Of a DNA stretch of 43,734 nucleotides, positions 1 to 9,466 are shown in pieces. The translations under genes and the position numbers were made by a program. The notes beneath the pieces are model-generated. The model searched no databases and was not told the DNA's origin. It was given only the letters and a program-made list of their open reading frames with translations. The DNA lies in NCBI GenBank assembly GCA_947624105.1, contig CANQIX010000006.1:1-43734 (forward strand), given 5' to 3'. This stretch comes from an uncultured Clostridia bacterium (lineage in GTDB: Bacteria; Bacillota; Clostridia; Christensenellales; UBA1242). Each line of letters opens with the position of its first letter. The first letter of the stretch is position 1.

Positions 1-2
1 CA

Positions 3-1697
3 CTGCTTCTTGGATACAAAACATATTACAAAGCCATTGTGCTTTTAATTAAAGGGAAGATAAACGAAAATTTGCTACTTACAATTTCGGTTGTGGGCGC
101 TGCAATCTTAAAGAGTTATATGGAATCGCTTATGGTGATTGCGCTCTATTCGATAGGTAAGATATTTGAAGGACTTGCGGTTGAAAAATCCAGACGCTCA
201 ATTGCAAAACTTACAAACTTAAAGCCAGACTTTGCAACGATAGTTGAAAACGGCGAAGAAAAACAGGTCGATCCAAAAGAGGTTCAAATTGGGTCGATAA
301 CCATAGTGAAACCGGGCGAAAAGGTTGCTCTTGACGGAAAGGTTATCTCTGGCAGCGCTTCACTTGATATGCAAAGTTTAACCGGCGAAAGCGTCCCTGT
401 ATATGTTGAAAAGGGGAGTGAGGTGTTGTCGGGCAGCATTGTTTTAGACGGCGTTTTGAAGATTCAAACAACAAGCACAAGCAGTGAAAGCACTGTCAGC
501 AAAATTATGGATTTAATAGAGAACGCTGCAAGTAAAAAATCAAAGACGGAGACTCTCATTTCAAAAATTACAAAGTGGTATACACTTGGCGTAATCATTT
601 GTGCTCTGGCTGTTTTTGGAATTGTTTTTGCAATCAGCCACAACCTTGCGGAGTCTGTTTCGCGTGGGCTTATCTTCCTTGTTGTTTCTTGTCCTTGCGC
701 CTTTGCTATCTCTGTTCCGCTTTCCTACTTTTCCGGAATTGGCAACGCTGCAAGATTTGGTATACTTATCAAAGGTTCAAACTATCTCGATGCTTGTTCA
801 AAGTTGAATTTGGTTGCCTTTGACAAAACCGGAACGCTCACCACAGGGCAATTCTCCATCGAAAAAGTTGTAAGTAAAAACAAAGAATACAGCAAAAAAG
901 ACATCGTCTTTCTTGCAAGCATAGGCGAGCAAAATTCGTTGCACCCACTTGCAAAATCGATAGTTGCAAGTTGCGATGTTGACTTGCCGGAGGCTACAAG
1001 GGTAAAGGAAATTGCCGGCGAGGGAGTCTATTTTAATTACAACAAAGATAAATATTTTGTTGGGAGAAAGACAAAGGAGTTAAAAAACACGGTTGTCGAA
1101 CTCTTTAAAAATGAAGAAAAAATAGGCGAAATTCACCTTGTAGATGAGATAAAAGACACAGCAAAAGATGCAGTCAGCGCGCTAAATGCAATGAATGTAA
1201 AAACAGTTATGCTTTCGGGCGACAATGAGGCAAGCGTCAAAAAAGTTGTGAAAGAAATTGGGCTTGCGGAGGGATATAGCAATCTGCTTCCAGAGGACAA
1301 ATTTAATTGGATAAGGCAGCAAAAAGAAAACAACAAAACCTTTTTAGGCTATGTCGGAGATGGCATCAACGACTCTCCATCACTAATGCTTGCCGATGTT
1401 GGAATAAGTATGGGCATCAACGGAAGTGCCGCCAGCATTGAGGCTTCGGATATCGTGCTTGTAAACGACAATCCAGCAAAGGTGGCAACGGCAGTTAAGA
1501 TATCAAAATACACACAAAAAATTGTATGGGAAAACATCATTTTGTCGGCTGCGGTCAAATTTACAGTGCTTGCGCTTGGAACTTTTGGAATCACCGGTAT
1601 GCTCACTGCGGTGTTTGCAGATGTTGGGGTTACCCTGCTTGCTATTTTAAACAGTATGCGCGCACTTGCCTACTCGCCAGATAAAAAGAAAAAGTAA
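3..1697 (+). CDS. Heavy-metal translocating P-type ATPase (Cd/Zn/Cu type), 5' end outside window
   Basis: SCPCAF (CPC) membrane motif, DKTGTLT phosphorylation motif, GDGINDSP hinge, TGES actuator motif; frame is open to the window start upstream of the called start at 39. Confidence 0.95.
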   Translation: MLLGYKTYYKAIVLLIKGKINENLLLTISVVGAAILKSYMESLMVIALYSIGKIFEGLAVEKSRRSIAKLTNLKPDFATIVENGEEKQVDPKEVQIGSITIVKPGEKVALDGKVISGSASLDMQSLTGESVPVYVEKGSEVLSGSIVLDGVLKIQTTSTSSESTVSKIMDLIENAASKKSKTETLISKITKWYTLGVIICALAVFGIVFAISHNLAESVSRGLIFLVVSCPCAFAISVPLSYFSGIGNAARFGILIKGSNYLDACSKLNLVAFDKTGTLTTGQFSIEKVVSKNKEYSKKDIVFLASIGEQNSLHPLAKSIVASCDVDLPEATRVKEIAGEGVYFNYNKDKYFVGRKTKELKNTVVELFKNEEKIGEIHLVDEIKDTAKDAVSALNAMNVKTVMLSGDNEASVKKVVKEIGLAEGYSNLLPEDKFNWIRQQKENNKTFLGYVGDGINDSPSLMLADVGISMGINGSAASIEASDIVLVNDNPAKVATAVKISKYTQKIVWENIILSAAVKFTVLALGTFGITGMLTAVFADVGVTLLAILNSMRALAYSPDKKKK

Positions 1698-1716
1698 GAT
1701 GAATTTAGGAGGATAA

Positions 1717-2805
1717 ATGAAGGAATATTACAAAGCGTATGAGGAGAGATACAAAACAATCCATCGCGAAGAAAAGAAAGCGTGGGCAGGAGATTTGCCA
1801 TCGCATATATTAAAAGATGTGCTAGAAAGATACAACATAAGCAAAGACTGTAAGATTCTTGAAGTTGGGTGCGGCGAAGGGCAAAATGCAATCTATCTTT
1901 TGCAAAGTGGTTACAATGTGCACGCAAGCGATGTATCAAATGAGGCTGTTAAGTGGTGCAAAAGCGCTGCTAAAAAGGCAGGTGTGAGTGCAGATGGATT
2001 TTTTGTTTTAGACGTTTTAGACAACGATATGAGCGAAAAATTCGACTTCATTTATTCAATTTCCACACTGCATATGCTTGTAAAAGACGAAGATCGCAAA
2101 AAGTTTTTGGACTTTGTATACAATCATCTTACGCCAAATGGAGTTGCCTTCATAACGATTATGGGTGATGGCAAATTTGAAAAGAAAACGGACTATTCAA
2201 AGGCGTATGATGTTGTTGACAGGCCGTTTGGAGATAGGCTTGTAAAGGTTGCCGAAACAAGTTGCAGAATGGTAAGTTGGGAATACTTTTTGAAGGAACT
2301 TGAAGATTCAAATTTGTTTGTTTTGAAAAAATACAACTCCACAAAAATTTCCGGTTTTGAAAATTCAATGGTTGTCGAAGTGAAGAGAAAAATAAGGGAG
2401 AAAATCTCTTGTATGTCGATTGTATATGCAAAAAGCGAAGAAAAATTTATGCTTTTAAACAACGAAGGCGAGTGGGTGTTTCCAAAAGGGCATCTTGAAA
2501 GCGGAGAGACTTTTGTTGAAACTGCAATACGAGAGGCACGAGAGGAAAGTGGCGTAAAACTTTCGGCAAAAGATTGCGTTGGGCAAGTTGACGAATTTAG
2601 TTTTTATTTTGACGGAGAAGATGCTTTAAAAGTTATTAAAGTGTTTGGTTTTTGCATAGAAAAATGCCAAAAAATCAAATTAAACAGCGACGAGGGATTT
2701 TGTGATGGCGGTTGGTTTAGTGCAGAGGAAATATTAAAACGACTTGCACATCAAGATGCGAAAGATGCCTTTAAAAAGTTTTTAAAAAAATTAAATAAAA
2801 AATAA
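1717..2805 (+). CDS. Fusion: N-terminal class I SAM-dependent methyltransferase + C-terminal Nudix hydrolase
   Basis: ILEVGCGEGQNA (SAM motif I) and Nudix box GHLESGETFVETAIREAREESGV in one 362-aa ORF; SD aggagg upstream. Confidence 0.9.
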   Translation: MKEYYKAYEERYKTIHREEKKAWAGDLPSHILKDVLERYNISKDCKILEVGCGEGQNAIYLLQSGYNVHASDVSNEAVKWCKSAAKKAGVSADGFFVLDVLDNDMSEKFDFIYSISTLHMLVKDEDRKKFLDFVYNHLTPNGVAFITIMGDGKFEKKTDYSKAYDVVDRPFGDRLVKVAETSCRMVSWEYFLKELEDSNLFVLKKYNSTKISGFENSMVVEVKRKIREKISCMSIVYAKSEEKFMLLNNEGEWVFPKGHLESGETFVETAIREAREESGVKLSAKDCVGQVDEFSFYFDGEDALKVIKVFGFCIEKCQKIKLNSDEGFCDGGWFSAEEILKRLAHQDAKDAFKKFLKKLNKK

Positions 2806-2833
2806 AAGACGATTTTTTCGCCTTTTATTTTTC
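2804..2833 (+). terminator. Putative intrinsic terminator between convergent genes
   Basis: AAAGACGA-TTTTT-TCGCCTTT imperfect hairpin then T-rich tract. Confidence 0.4.
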
Positions 2834-3262
2834 GTCTTTTTCAACTTCGTTTAAAAATTTTTCTGTTATCTCTTTCTCTTCCTTTTTATCTTCTATTTCA
2901 GGAAGGACAACTTCGCCATTTTTTGCGGCTAATTTTTCGAGATATTTTTGATTTTTTTCGTCTTCGCTCTTTTGTTGCATCTCTGCTTTCTTATCTTGAA
3001 AAGCGGCTCTTTTACGTTTCTTTTCAAGTTCGCGTTCTAACTTTTGATTTTTTTCTTCAACAATTTGTTCGCGCTTTCTTGCCAAACGGTCGCGCTTTGC
3101 CTCACCTAAAAGTTCGTTGTGTTCGCGTGCAATTTGAACTTGAATTTTTACATTTTTTATCGTTGTAATCAAGTAACTTATTCCATTGATAAGCAAAATG
3201 CACAAAGCAAAGGCAACTACGATAATTCCAACTACGGCAAAACAATATATAACTGCGTCCAT
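2825..3262 (-). CDS. Small membrane-anchored coiled-coil (Lys/Glu-rich) protein of unknown function
   Basis: One N-terminal TM helix then long charged heptad-like region; SD aggagg before ATG. Confidence 0.75.
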   Translation of the reverse strand: MDAVIYCFAVVGIIVVAFALCILLINGISYLITTIKNVKIQVQIAREHNELLGEAKRDRLARKREQIVEEKNQKLERELEKKRKRAAFQDKKAEMQQKSEDEKNQKYLEKLAAKNGEVVLPEIEDKKEEKEITEKFLNEVEKDEK

Positions 3263-3311
3263 ATTTCCTCCTAATTACATAGAAAATAATAACATTAAAA
3301 GTGCCAAGATG

Positions 3312-4037
3312 TCAACTTAATGCACCAAAAAGAATGTTGCAGTATGTGAATTTTATGAGTGAGGAGAGAGTTTGTGTTTCGTTTTGAAATTCGCCATTCA
3401 TTAAACTTGTTAAGTTGGTATTAAAATTTTCGAGCCGATTTTTTAATTTTGTTATTTCAACATCTCGATTTTCAGCAAAAAGAGTGGAAAAACTTGAATT
3501 TATCGAGATAAAATTTGCGACAAGTTCATTTATTTTTAATTTTGCGGTTGTTTCGGTGTAGATGTTTGTGTCTAGACTGAGGGAGATGTCATACAGCGTT
3601 TGAAAGGCGCTAGATTGAAAGTTTAATGCCTTTCTTAAAACATCTTCTTCGGTGCTTGAAAAACTGCCAACTAAATTTATCTGCTCAATTTTATATGGAA
3701 CAATAGTGTATGATTCGTTTTGGCTTGTCTTTTTTATTAAATCTGCGTCATTTTCATTTTTATACACATTATTTACAAGATAATATGTGTCGTCTTGCCT
3801 TAGGATATATCCAGCATCGCTATTTGCTTGCAAAACTTTTGCCTCTTCAAGCAGAGCGGATTTTTCAGTGCCACTTTTAGAGGATAGTGCATACACAATT
3901 AGTCGAAGTTGGTTGACCCCAGTGGTGTCAATCAGTGAGGTGGTTATGATAAAGGTGGAGATAGAATAGCCGACAGATATGCAGATGAGTGCTGCTAAAA
4001 TAATAAAAAATGTCGAAAAATACGGAAATTTTTTCAT
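3312..4037 (-). CDS. Single-TM exported/anchored protein of unknown function
   Basis: 241-aa ORF with N-terminal TM segment; no recognisable family motif. Confidence 0.7.
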   Translation of the reverse strand: MKKFPYFSTFFIILAALICISVGYSISTFIITTSLIDTTGVNQLRLIVYALSSKSGTEKSALLEEAKVLQANSDAGYILRQDDTYYLVNNVYKNENDADLIKKTSQNESYTIVPYKIEQINLVGSFSSTEEDVLRKALNFQSSAFQTLYDISLSLDTNIYTETTAKLKINELVANFISINSSFSTLFAENRDVEITKLKNRLENFNTNLTSLMNGEFQNETQTLSSLIKFTYCNILFGALS

Positions 4038-4103
4038 ATTTTAATATATTTTTAAAAAAAATTTTTTAGAATTAAAAATTAATTTTATTTTTCGGGGATA
4101 ATT

Positions 4104-4112
4104 TGTTATACT
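4104..4112 (+). promoter_or_regulatory. Extended -10 promoter (TGT-TATACT) 6 nt before start codon of patatin gene
   Basis: TGTTATACT then 6 nt then ATG at 4119; no SD. Confidence 0.5.
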
Positions 4113-4118
4113 AATTAT

Positions 4119-4958
4119 ATGAAAACAGAAACAAGTCGAAAGAGAAAAATCGGTATTGCTTTTGGCGGTGGCGGGGCAAAAGGTATGGTGCATATTGGGG
4201 CGATAAAAGCCTTTGAAGAGTATGGACTAGATTTTGACTATGTTGCCGGAACAAGTGTTGGAAGCATTATTGGTGCTGCCTATGCGTATGGGCTTAAGTG
4301 GGAAGATATGTATGATGTTGTGCGCGGATTAAAAACCAAAGACATTGTAACAAGCAAATTTTTCCTCGTTCCATCGAAGTCTGACGGCATACAAGAGGTT
4401 ATGCGTTCAACTTTGGGCGATATCACTTTTGCCGATTTAAAAAAGCCATTTTCTGCGATAGCGGTTGACTTAAAAACGACAAAAGAAGTTTGCATTTCAA
4501 GCGGAAATCTTGCCAAAAGCGTTGCGGCAAGTTGTTGCGTTCCGGGAGTGTTTGCACCGGTTGAACTTGGTGATTATCTTTTGTGCGACGGCGGTCTGCA
4601 AAACAACATTCCAACAAACATACCAAGAATATTTGGTTGCGATTATTCTATTGGGGTGGATTGCAACAGCACACGGGCGTATGGGACGGATAGTCCTAAG
4701 ATGCTTGATGTTATCACTTGCTCGCTGAGGATTCTTATGCAGGCGAACTCGGTTAAGGGTTACACCAACAGCGACATCACAGTTGCTTGCGACACAAAAA
4801 AGTATAAGGCGACGCAACTAGATAGCATCGAAGAACTTATCGACCTTGGCTACCAAAACACAATCGACGCGATGCCACAGATTAAGAAGATATTTTCCGG
4901 AAAAGTGCCAAAAACTGCCAATAAAGATTTTGGGGCAAGGGAAATAATTTTTATATAA
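4119..4958 (+). CDS. Patatin-like phospholipase family protein (RssA-like)
   Basis: GGGGAKG oxyanion motif, GTSVGS nucleophile elbow, DGG dyad motif. Confidence 0.95.
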   Translation: MKTETSRKRKIGIAFGGGGAKGMVHIGAIKAFEEYGLDFDYVAGTSVGSIIGAAYAYGLKWEDMYDVVRGLKTKDIVTSKFFLVPSKSDGIQEVMRSTLGDITFADLKKPFSAIAVDLKTTKEVCISSGNLAKSVAASCCVPGVFAPVELGDYLLCDGGLQNNIPTNIPRIFGCDYSIGVDCNSTRAYGTDSPKMLDVITCSLRILMQANSVKGYTNSDITVACDTKKYKATQLDSIEELIDLGYQNTIDAMPQIKKIFSGKVPKTANKDFGAREIIFI

Positions 4959-4999
4959 TTTCTTTTGTAAAACGCAAAATTATGATAGAATAATATTAT

Positions 5000-5473
5000 A
5001 TGATGACAGATAAGGTGAATAAGATAGTTGTTGTTTCATTGTGTGAAGGGTTCACAAACAAAGTTTGCAAAGCGCTTGCAGATAGTTTGGGAATGATGTT
5101 CTGCGGAGTGTCTGACCTTTTGGAGTATGAAATCATCGACAAAGACGCCGTTAAAAACAACGTTTCTCTCACCTATCTAAAGCAACTTGAAAAAAAGGCA
5201 ATAAAGCAGGCATCTACCTTTGAAAATATCTGTGTTGCAATTTCGTATGAACAGTTAGTGCCTAATATTTCATATTTTAAAGATAACAGCCTTATTGTGT
5301 TTGTCGACTTACCAAAAACATATATAAAACAAAACGCACCAGTCGATTATATAAGATATAACGACAGAAAAGAGGAACTTGAAAAAATTTCAACAACGGT
5401 GTTGTCAATAAGAAAAACAGAAACAGATGCAGTGGTTGCAAAAATTATTAAGGCTCTTGGAGGAGTTTTATGA
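5000..5473 (+). CDS. Degenerate shikimate-kinase-like protein lacking the P-loop
   Basis: NICVAISYEQLVPNISYFKDNSLIVFVDLP and RKEELEKIST..AKIIKAL resemble the SK core and C-terminus; GxxGxGKT replaced by CEGFTNKVCK. Confidence 0.55.
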   Translation: MMTDKVNKIVVVSLCEGFTNKVCKALADSLGMMFCGVSDLLEYEIIDKDAVKNNVSLTYLKQLEKKAIKQASTFENICVAISYEQLVPNISYFKDNSLIVFVDLPKTYIKQNAPVDYIRYNDRKEELEKISTTVLSIRKTETDAVVAKIIKALGGVL

Positions 5474-7449
5474 ATTTAGTTCAAAAGTCAATAAATTATT
5501 TAAAGGCGATTTCCGCTGAAACAATTTCAAATGCAAAATCGGGGCACACAGGCATAGCGCTTGGGGCGTCGTCTATTTTGTTTGCACTCTTCAAAGATCA
5601 CTACAACTTCGATGTTTCTGACAGCGATTTTTTAAACAGAGACCGTTTTGTGCTTTCTTCTGGGCACGCAAGTGCACTTTATTACACACTCCTTTCAATG
5701 TTTGGATTTGATGTAAGTTTACAAGACTTAAAGGAATTTAGAAAATATAAATCAAAAACTCCAGGACACCCAGAGTATGGCGTTACAGATGGAGTTGAAG
5801 CATCGACCGGACCTCTTGGGCAAGGCGTTGCAAACGCAGTTGGTATGGCGATTGCTGAAAGCATAATGGAAGAGAGATTCAACACTGTTGGATTTGAAAT
5901 TTTCAATCACTACACTTATGTGCTTGCCGGAGACGGTTGTCTTATGGAGGGAGTTGCGCAGGAAGCGGTTAGTCTTGCAGGGACATTAAAGTTAAACAAG
6001 TTGATATTGTTGTATGACTGCAACGAGGTTACCATCGATGGCCCAGTGCAGATATCCAATCAAGAAAATACTGCACAAAAGTTCCATGCAATGGGGTGGA
6101 ACGTTATCACCGTTGCAAACGGAAATTCCTATACAAGTTGCACAAGGGCGATTGCAAGAGCCAAAAAGAGCACTCGTCCAACAATCATTATGTTTAAAAC
6201 GACAATCGGCATTGGAACTGACAAAGAGGGCACTTCGGCAATTCACGGTATTGCACTTAGAGCAAACGAACTTGCAAACTTTAAGGAAAAATTAAAGGTA
6301 AAAGAAAGTTTCTTTATTCCAAACGACGTGAGAGAACTTTGTATGGTGTCTACTAGACGTGGCAAACTTGAACGCGAAAAGTGGAATCAACAACTTGCAA
6401 TGTATAGCAGCACGCACCCAGAACTCTATAAATCCTTTGTGTCGTTCTTTGACAAGAAGAAGATAAATTACGAGCGTATTGTGCGCAACATATCTAAGTT
6501 TGACGGACAGAGTTTAAGAAAACTTAACCACTATGCCTTAAACGAACTTGCTTATCAAACCCCACAACTTATCGGCGGAGCGGCAGACGTTGCGGCATCG
6601 TCTATGGCATCTATCGACAACGCAGGCAAGTTTTCTTCGAGATATAGAAGAGGTAAAAACATCTGCTTTGGTGTTAGAGAACACGCAATGGGGTCAATCA
6701 TCAACGGAATCTCTTTGTATGACAACTTTATCGCGTTTGATTCAACGTTTTTGGCGTTTTCAAACTATATGTTGCCAGCGATAAGAATGAGATCGTCAAT
6801 GAAGTTGCCAATTTTAAGTTTCTTCACACACGATTCTCTCTACGTTGGGGAAGATGGACCATCGCACCAACCAATCGAACAAATCGGTCAACTTAGAAGT
6901 ATAATTGGCAACACAGTTTATCGCCCTTGCGACTATAGAGAACTTGTTGCAGGATACGAGTATTGCATAAAGAACAGAACGCCAGTTTCGATGATCCTTT
7001 CAAGGCAAGATTTTCCAAGCATAATGACGGCAAGTTACGAAAGAGCGCTGCTTGGCGGATACACAATCTACGAAACGGAGAAGCCAAACTTGATTTTGGT
7101 TGCTTCAGGTAGCGAAGTTTCTCTCTGCATTGACACAGCAAAGGAACTTGCAAAGAAGATAAACATAAATGTTGTAAGTATGCCATCACTTGAAATTTAC
7201 AACGAGCAGCCAGCATCTTACAAAAGCAAACTCTTCCCAAAGGATTTGCCGGTTATTTATGTTGAAGCATCAAACGACGCAAAACCTCTTAAAATTCTTC
7301 CTAAAAACACCAGTTTGTATGGAGTGGAAGAATATCAGTTTAGCGGTCCAGGAACAGTTGTTGCAGAAAAGGCAGGTTTCACTGTAAGGGCACTCACAAA
7401 ATTTGTTGAAACAAAGTTAAAACAACAAAATTCGACAAAAAACAACTAA
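5470..7449 (+). CDS. tkt: Transketolase
   Basis: Full-length (659 aa): SGHASALYYT, GPLGQGVANAVGMA, GDGCLMEGV, thiamine-binding and C-terminal GPGTVV regions; ATGA overlap with upstream ORF. Confidence 0.95.
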   Translation: MNLVQKSINYLKAISAETISNAKSGHTGIALGASSILFALFKDHYNFDVSDSDFLNRDRFVLSSGHASALYYTLLSMFGFDVSLQDLKEFRKYKSKTPGHPEYGVTDGVEASTGPLGQGVANAVGMAIAESIMEERFNTVGFEIFNHYTYVLAGDGCLMEGVAQEAVSLAGTLKLNKLILLYDCNEVTIDGPVQISNQENTAQKFHAMGWNVITVANGNSYTSCTRAIARAKKSTRPTIIMFKTTIGIGTDKEGTSAIHGIALRANELANFKEKLKVKESFFIPNDVRELCMVSTRRGKLEREKWNQQLAMYSSTHPELYKSFVSFFDKKKINYERIVRNISKFDGQSLRKLNHYALNELAYQTPQLIGGAADVAASSMASIDNAGKFSSRYRRGKNICFGVREHAMGSIINGISLYDNFIAFDSTFLAFSNYMLPAIRMRSSMKLPILSFFTHDSLYVGEDGPSHQPIEQIGQLRSIIGNTVYRPCDYRELVAGYEYCIKNRTPVSMILSRQDFPSIMTASYERALLGGYTIYETEKPNLILVASGSEVSLCIDTAKELAKKININVVSMPSLEIYNEQPASYKSKLFPKDLPVIYVEASNDAKPLKILPKNTSLYGVEEYQFSGPGTVVAEKAGFTVRALTKFVETKLKQQNSTKNN

Positions 7450-7498
7450 ATTCGAGCAAATTTTATTATAAAATTGCACATTTTTAAAATTAAAATAG

Positions 7499-7529
7499 AT
7501 ATGAGAAAGATTTCTTTCTCATATTTTAT
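7499..7529 (+). terminator. Intrinsic terminator downstream of tkt
   Basis: ATATGAGAAAG...CTTTCTCATAT hairpin followed by T-rich tail. Confidence 0.7.
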
Positions 7530-7576
7530 TAAGACAATAAATTTGTTTTAATCATATTAAATTTTAGGAGTGTTTT

Positions 7577-8500
7577 ATGTTGAATAAGAAGAGTTTAGTT
7601 TTAAGTGATGTAAATAATTCGTCAAACAAGAAGGCAGTGCTAACGATTCAAAGCGATAACAACGATGTGAGTGGAACTCTTAGGCTATACAACTTTGAAA
7701 ATGACACCGGACTTTTGACACTTGGATTCTATATAGATGGCAAGGTGATAAAGAGTGGACTTACAAAAAAATCAAATATGTTTTACGGATTTTTTCTGCC
7801 AGAAGACATCTTAACAAAAAGGTTCTCTTGCGCAGTTATCGAATTTAAAAATGGCGATGCCGTTCCGCTTTTGTATGGCGTAAGCGAGGGAAGAGGAGAA
7901 GATGTTTATGCAAGCATCATTGACGAACTCTCTGCCGACTTTTCAAGCAGCAAGGTGCAAAGCGTGTTAGATAAGTATGGCGTCGACTATGGCGAAGAGG
8001 AGAAAAAAGAGATAGACGAAGAAATAGACAGGTGTATGAGCAAAGAATGCGAAAATTGCTATTACAAAAAATATTTCTACGAAAATTCGACCAAAGAAAA
8101 TGTCGAGAGCGAAGAAAATACCAAAGACAATCAAGTGGAAGAGGTGGAGGAGGAAGTTAGCGAGAGTTTTGTCAGCAAACTGAAACCACAGATTGACAAA
8201 CTCTTTGAAAACAATCCAATCGAAAAGAATTTGGAGGAGATTTTTCCAAACTCAAAATTTGTGAAAATTGAATATGAAGATGACGGCGATTTCTATGTTT
8301 TTGGGCTTTTGTATGAGGGCGAAAAGATAAAATACGTCTGCTATGGCATTCCTGCTGTCTATGAAGAAGAGCCACCAAAGGAACTTTCCGGTTATCCAAT
8401 TTTTGTGCCATTAGACAAGGAAAAAGCGGGCGGATTTGGGTATTGGCTTACCTATCAAGATGCAGAAACCGGCGAGCCAATCAAGGCGTCTATCGAGTAA
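7577..8500 (+). CDS. Hypothetical protein, two globular segments joined by an acidic linker with a CxxC
   Basis: 307-aa ORF, SD aggag; no recognised family. Confidence 0.75.
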   Translation: MLNKKSLVLSDVNNSSNKKAVLTIQSDNNDVSGTLRLYNFENDTGLLTLGFYIDGKVIKSGLTKKSNMFYGFFLPEDILTKRFSCAVIEFKNGDAVPLLYGVSEGRGEDVYASIIDELSADFSSSKVQSVLDKYGVDYGEEEKKEIDEEIDRCMSKECENCYYKKYFYENSTKENVESEENTKDNQVEEVEEEVSESFVSKLKPQIDKLFENNPIEKNLEEIFPNSKFVKIEYEDDGDFYVFGLLYEGEKIKYVCYGIPAVYEEEPPKELSGYPIFVPLDKEKAGGFGYWLTYQDAETGEPIKASIE

Positions 8501-8508
8501 GGAGAAAT

Positions 8509-9441
8509 ATGAAGATTGTCGCGTGGGTCATTTTGGGAGTTTTGGGCATAAGCCTACTTGCACTTTTATATTACCTGGTTGTCGGCGAAATTTTGTTTAG
8601 ATTTGCCCTTGGAAAGAAAAATTTAAAGCAGAAAAAGAGAGATAAGCAAATTAAAAAGAAAGCGGAAGAGTATAACATAGACTTAGATTGGTGGAAAGTG
8701 GTCGACTTTCAAAAGGTAAACATACAAAACGAGGAAACTACTCTTGTGGGGCATTATCTCAATCAGCATTCTGGCAGAAGTGTGATTTTGGTTCATGGAT
8801 ATTGTGGCGACTATCAAGAGATGCAACCTTATGCAAAATATTTCTACACTCACGGCTACAATGTTTTGTGCGTTGAAAACAGAGCGCACGGCGAAAGCGG
8901 TGGCGAGTGTGTTGGAATGGGCTATCTTGATAGACTTGATGTGATTAAGTGGATAGAGTATTTAAATTCAAAGAAAGTTACCGACATCGTTTTGTTTGGA
9001 ATTTCGATGGGCGCAGTTGCAGTGTGCTGTGCTGCCGGCGAGGAACTTCCGCTAAATGTGAAGTGCGTGGTTGCGGATTCGCCTTTTGAAAGCACGGTGG
9101 CGCAGATTGGATATGTGATAAAAAAATATAAGGTGTTTGGAAAAGTGATGTTAAAACACCTTTTGTGCTATGCAAAACACACAAAAAAGATTGACCTTAT
9201 GCAGTGGAACACGATAAGATGCATACAAAACATCAAACTTCCAACCCTTTACATTCACGGGAAAGCGGATAGATATGTATCGCCAAAATCCTCGCTTAAA
9301 CTTTATAACTCTACACCTTCCAACTTGCGCGAGTTGTATCTTGTTGACGGCGCAGAGCATATCAAGTGCTATAAGGTTGCGGGAAATATGTATGAAAAAA
9401 AGATAAATATGTTCTTTAACAAATACAAAGTGTTTAAATAA
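8509..9441 (+). CDS. Alpha/beta hydrolase, N-terminal TM anchor (start chosen at 8509 rather than 8443)
   Basis: HGYCGDYQEM, GISMGA nucleophile elbow, YIHGKADRYV; SD ggagaaat before ATG 8509. Confidence 0.9.
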   Translation: MKIVAWVILGVLGISLLALLYYLVVGEILFRFALGKKNLKQKKRDKQIKKKAEEYNIDLDWWKVVDFQKVNIQNEETTLVGHYLNQHSGRSVILVHGYCGDYQEMQPYAKYFYTHGYNVLCVENRAHGESGGECVGMGYLDRLDVIKWIEYLNSKKVTDIVLFGISMGAVAVCCAAGEELPLNVKCVVADSPFESTVAQIGYVIKKYKVFGKVMLKHLLCYAKHTKKIDLMQWNTIRCIQNIKLPTLYIHGKADRYVSPKSSLKLYNSTPSNLRELYLVDGAEHIKCYKVAGNMYEKKINMFFNKYKVFK

Positions 9442-9466
9442 AAAACGGCATTGCCGTTTTTTTTTA
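9441..9466. terminator. Bidirectional intrinsic terminator between convergent genes
   Basis: AAAAACGGCATTGCCGTTTTTTTTT. Confidence 0.8.

Noticed and set aside
8443-8508. Upstream extension of the alpha/beta hydrolase ORF
   Set aside because: Overlaps the preceding CDS; a good SD precedes the internal ATG at 8509
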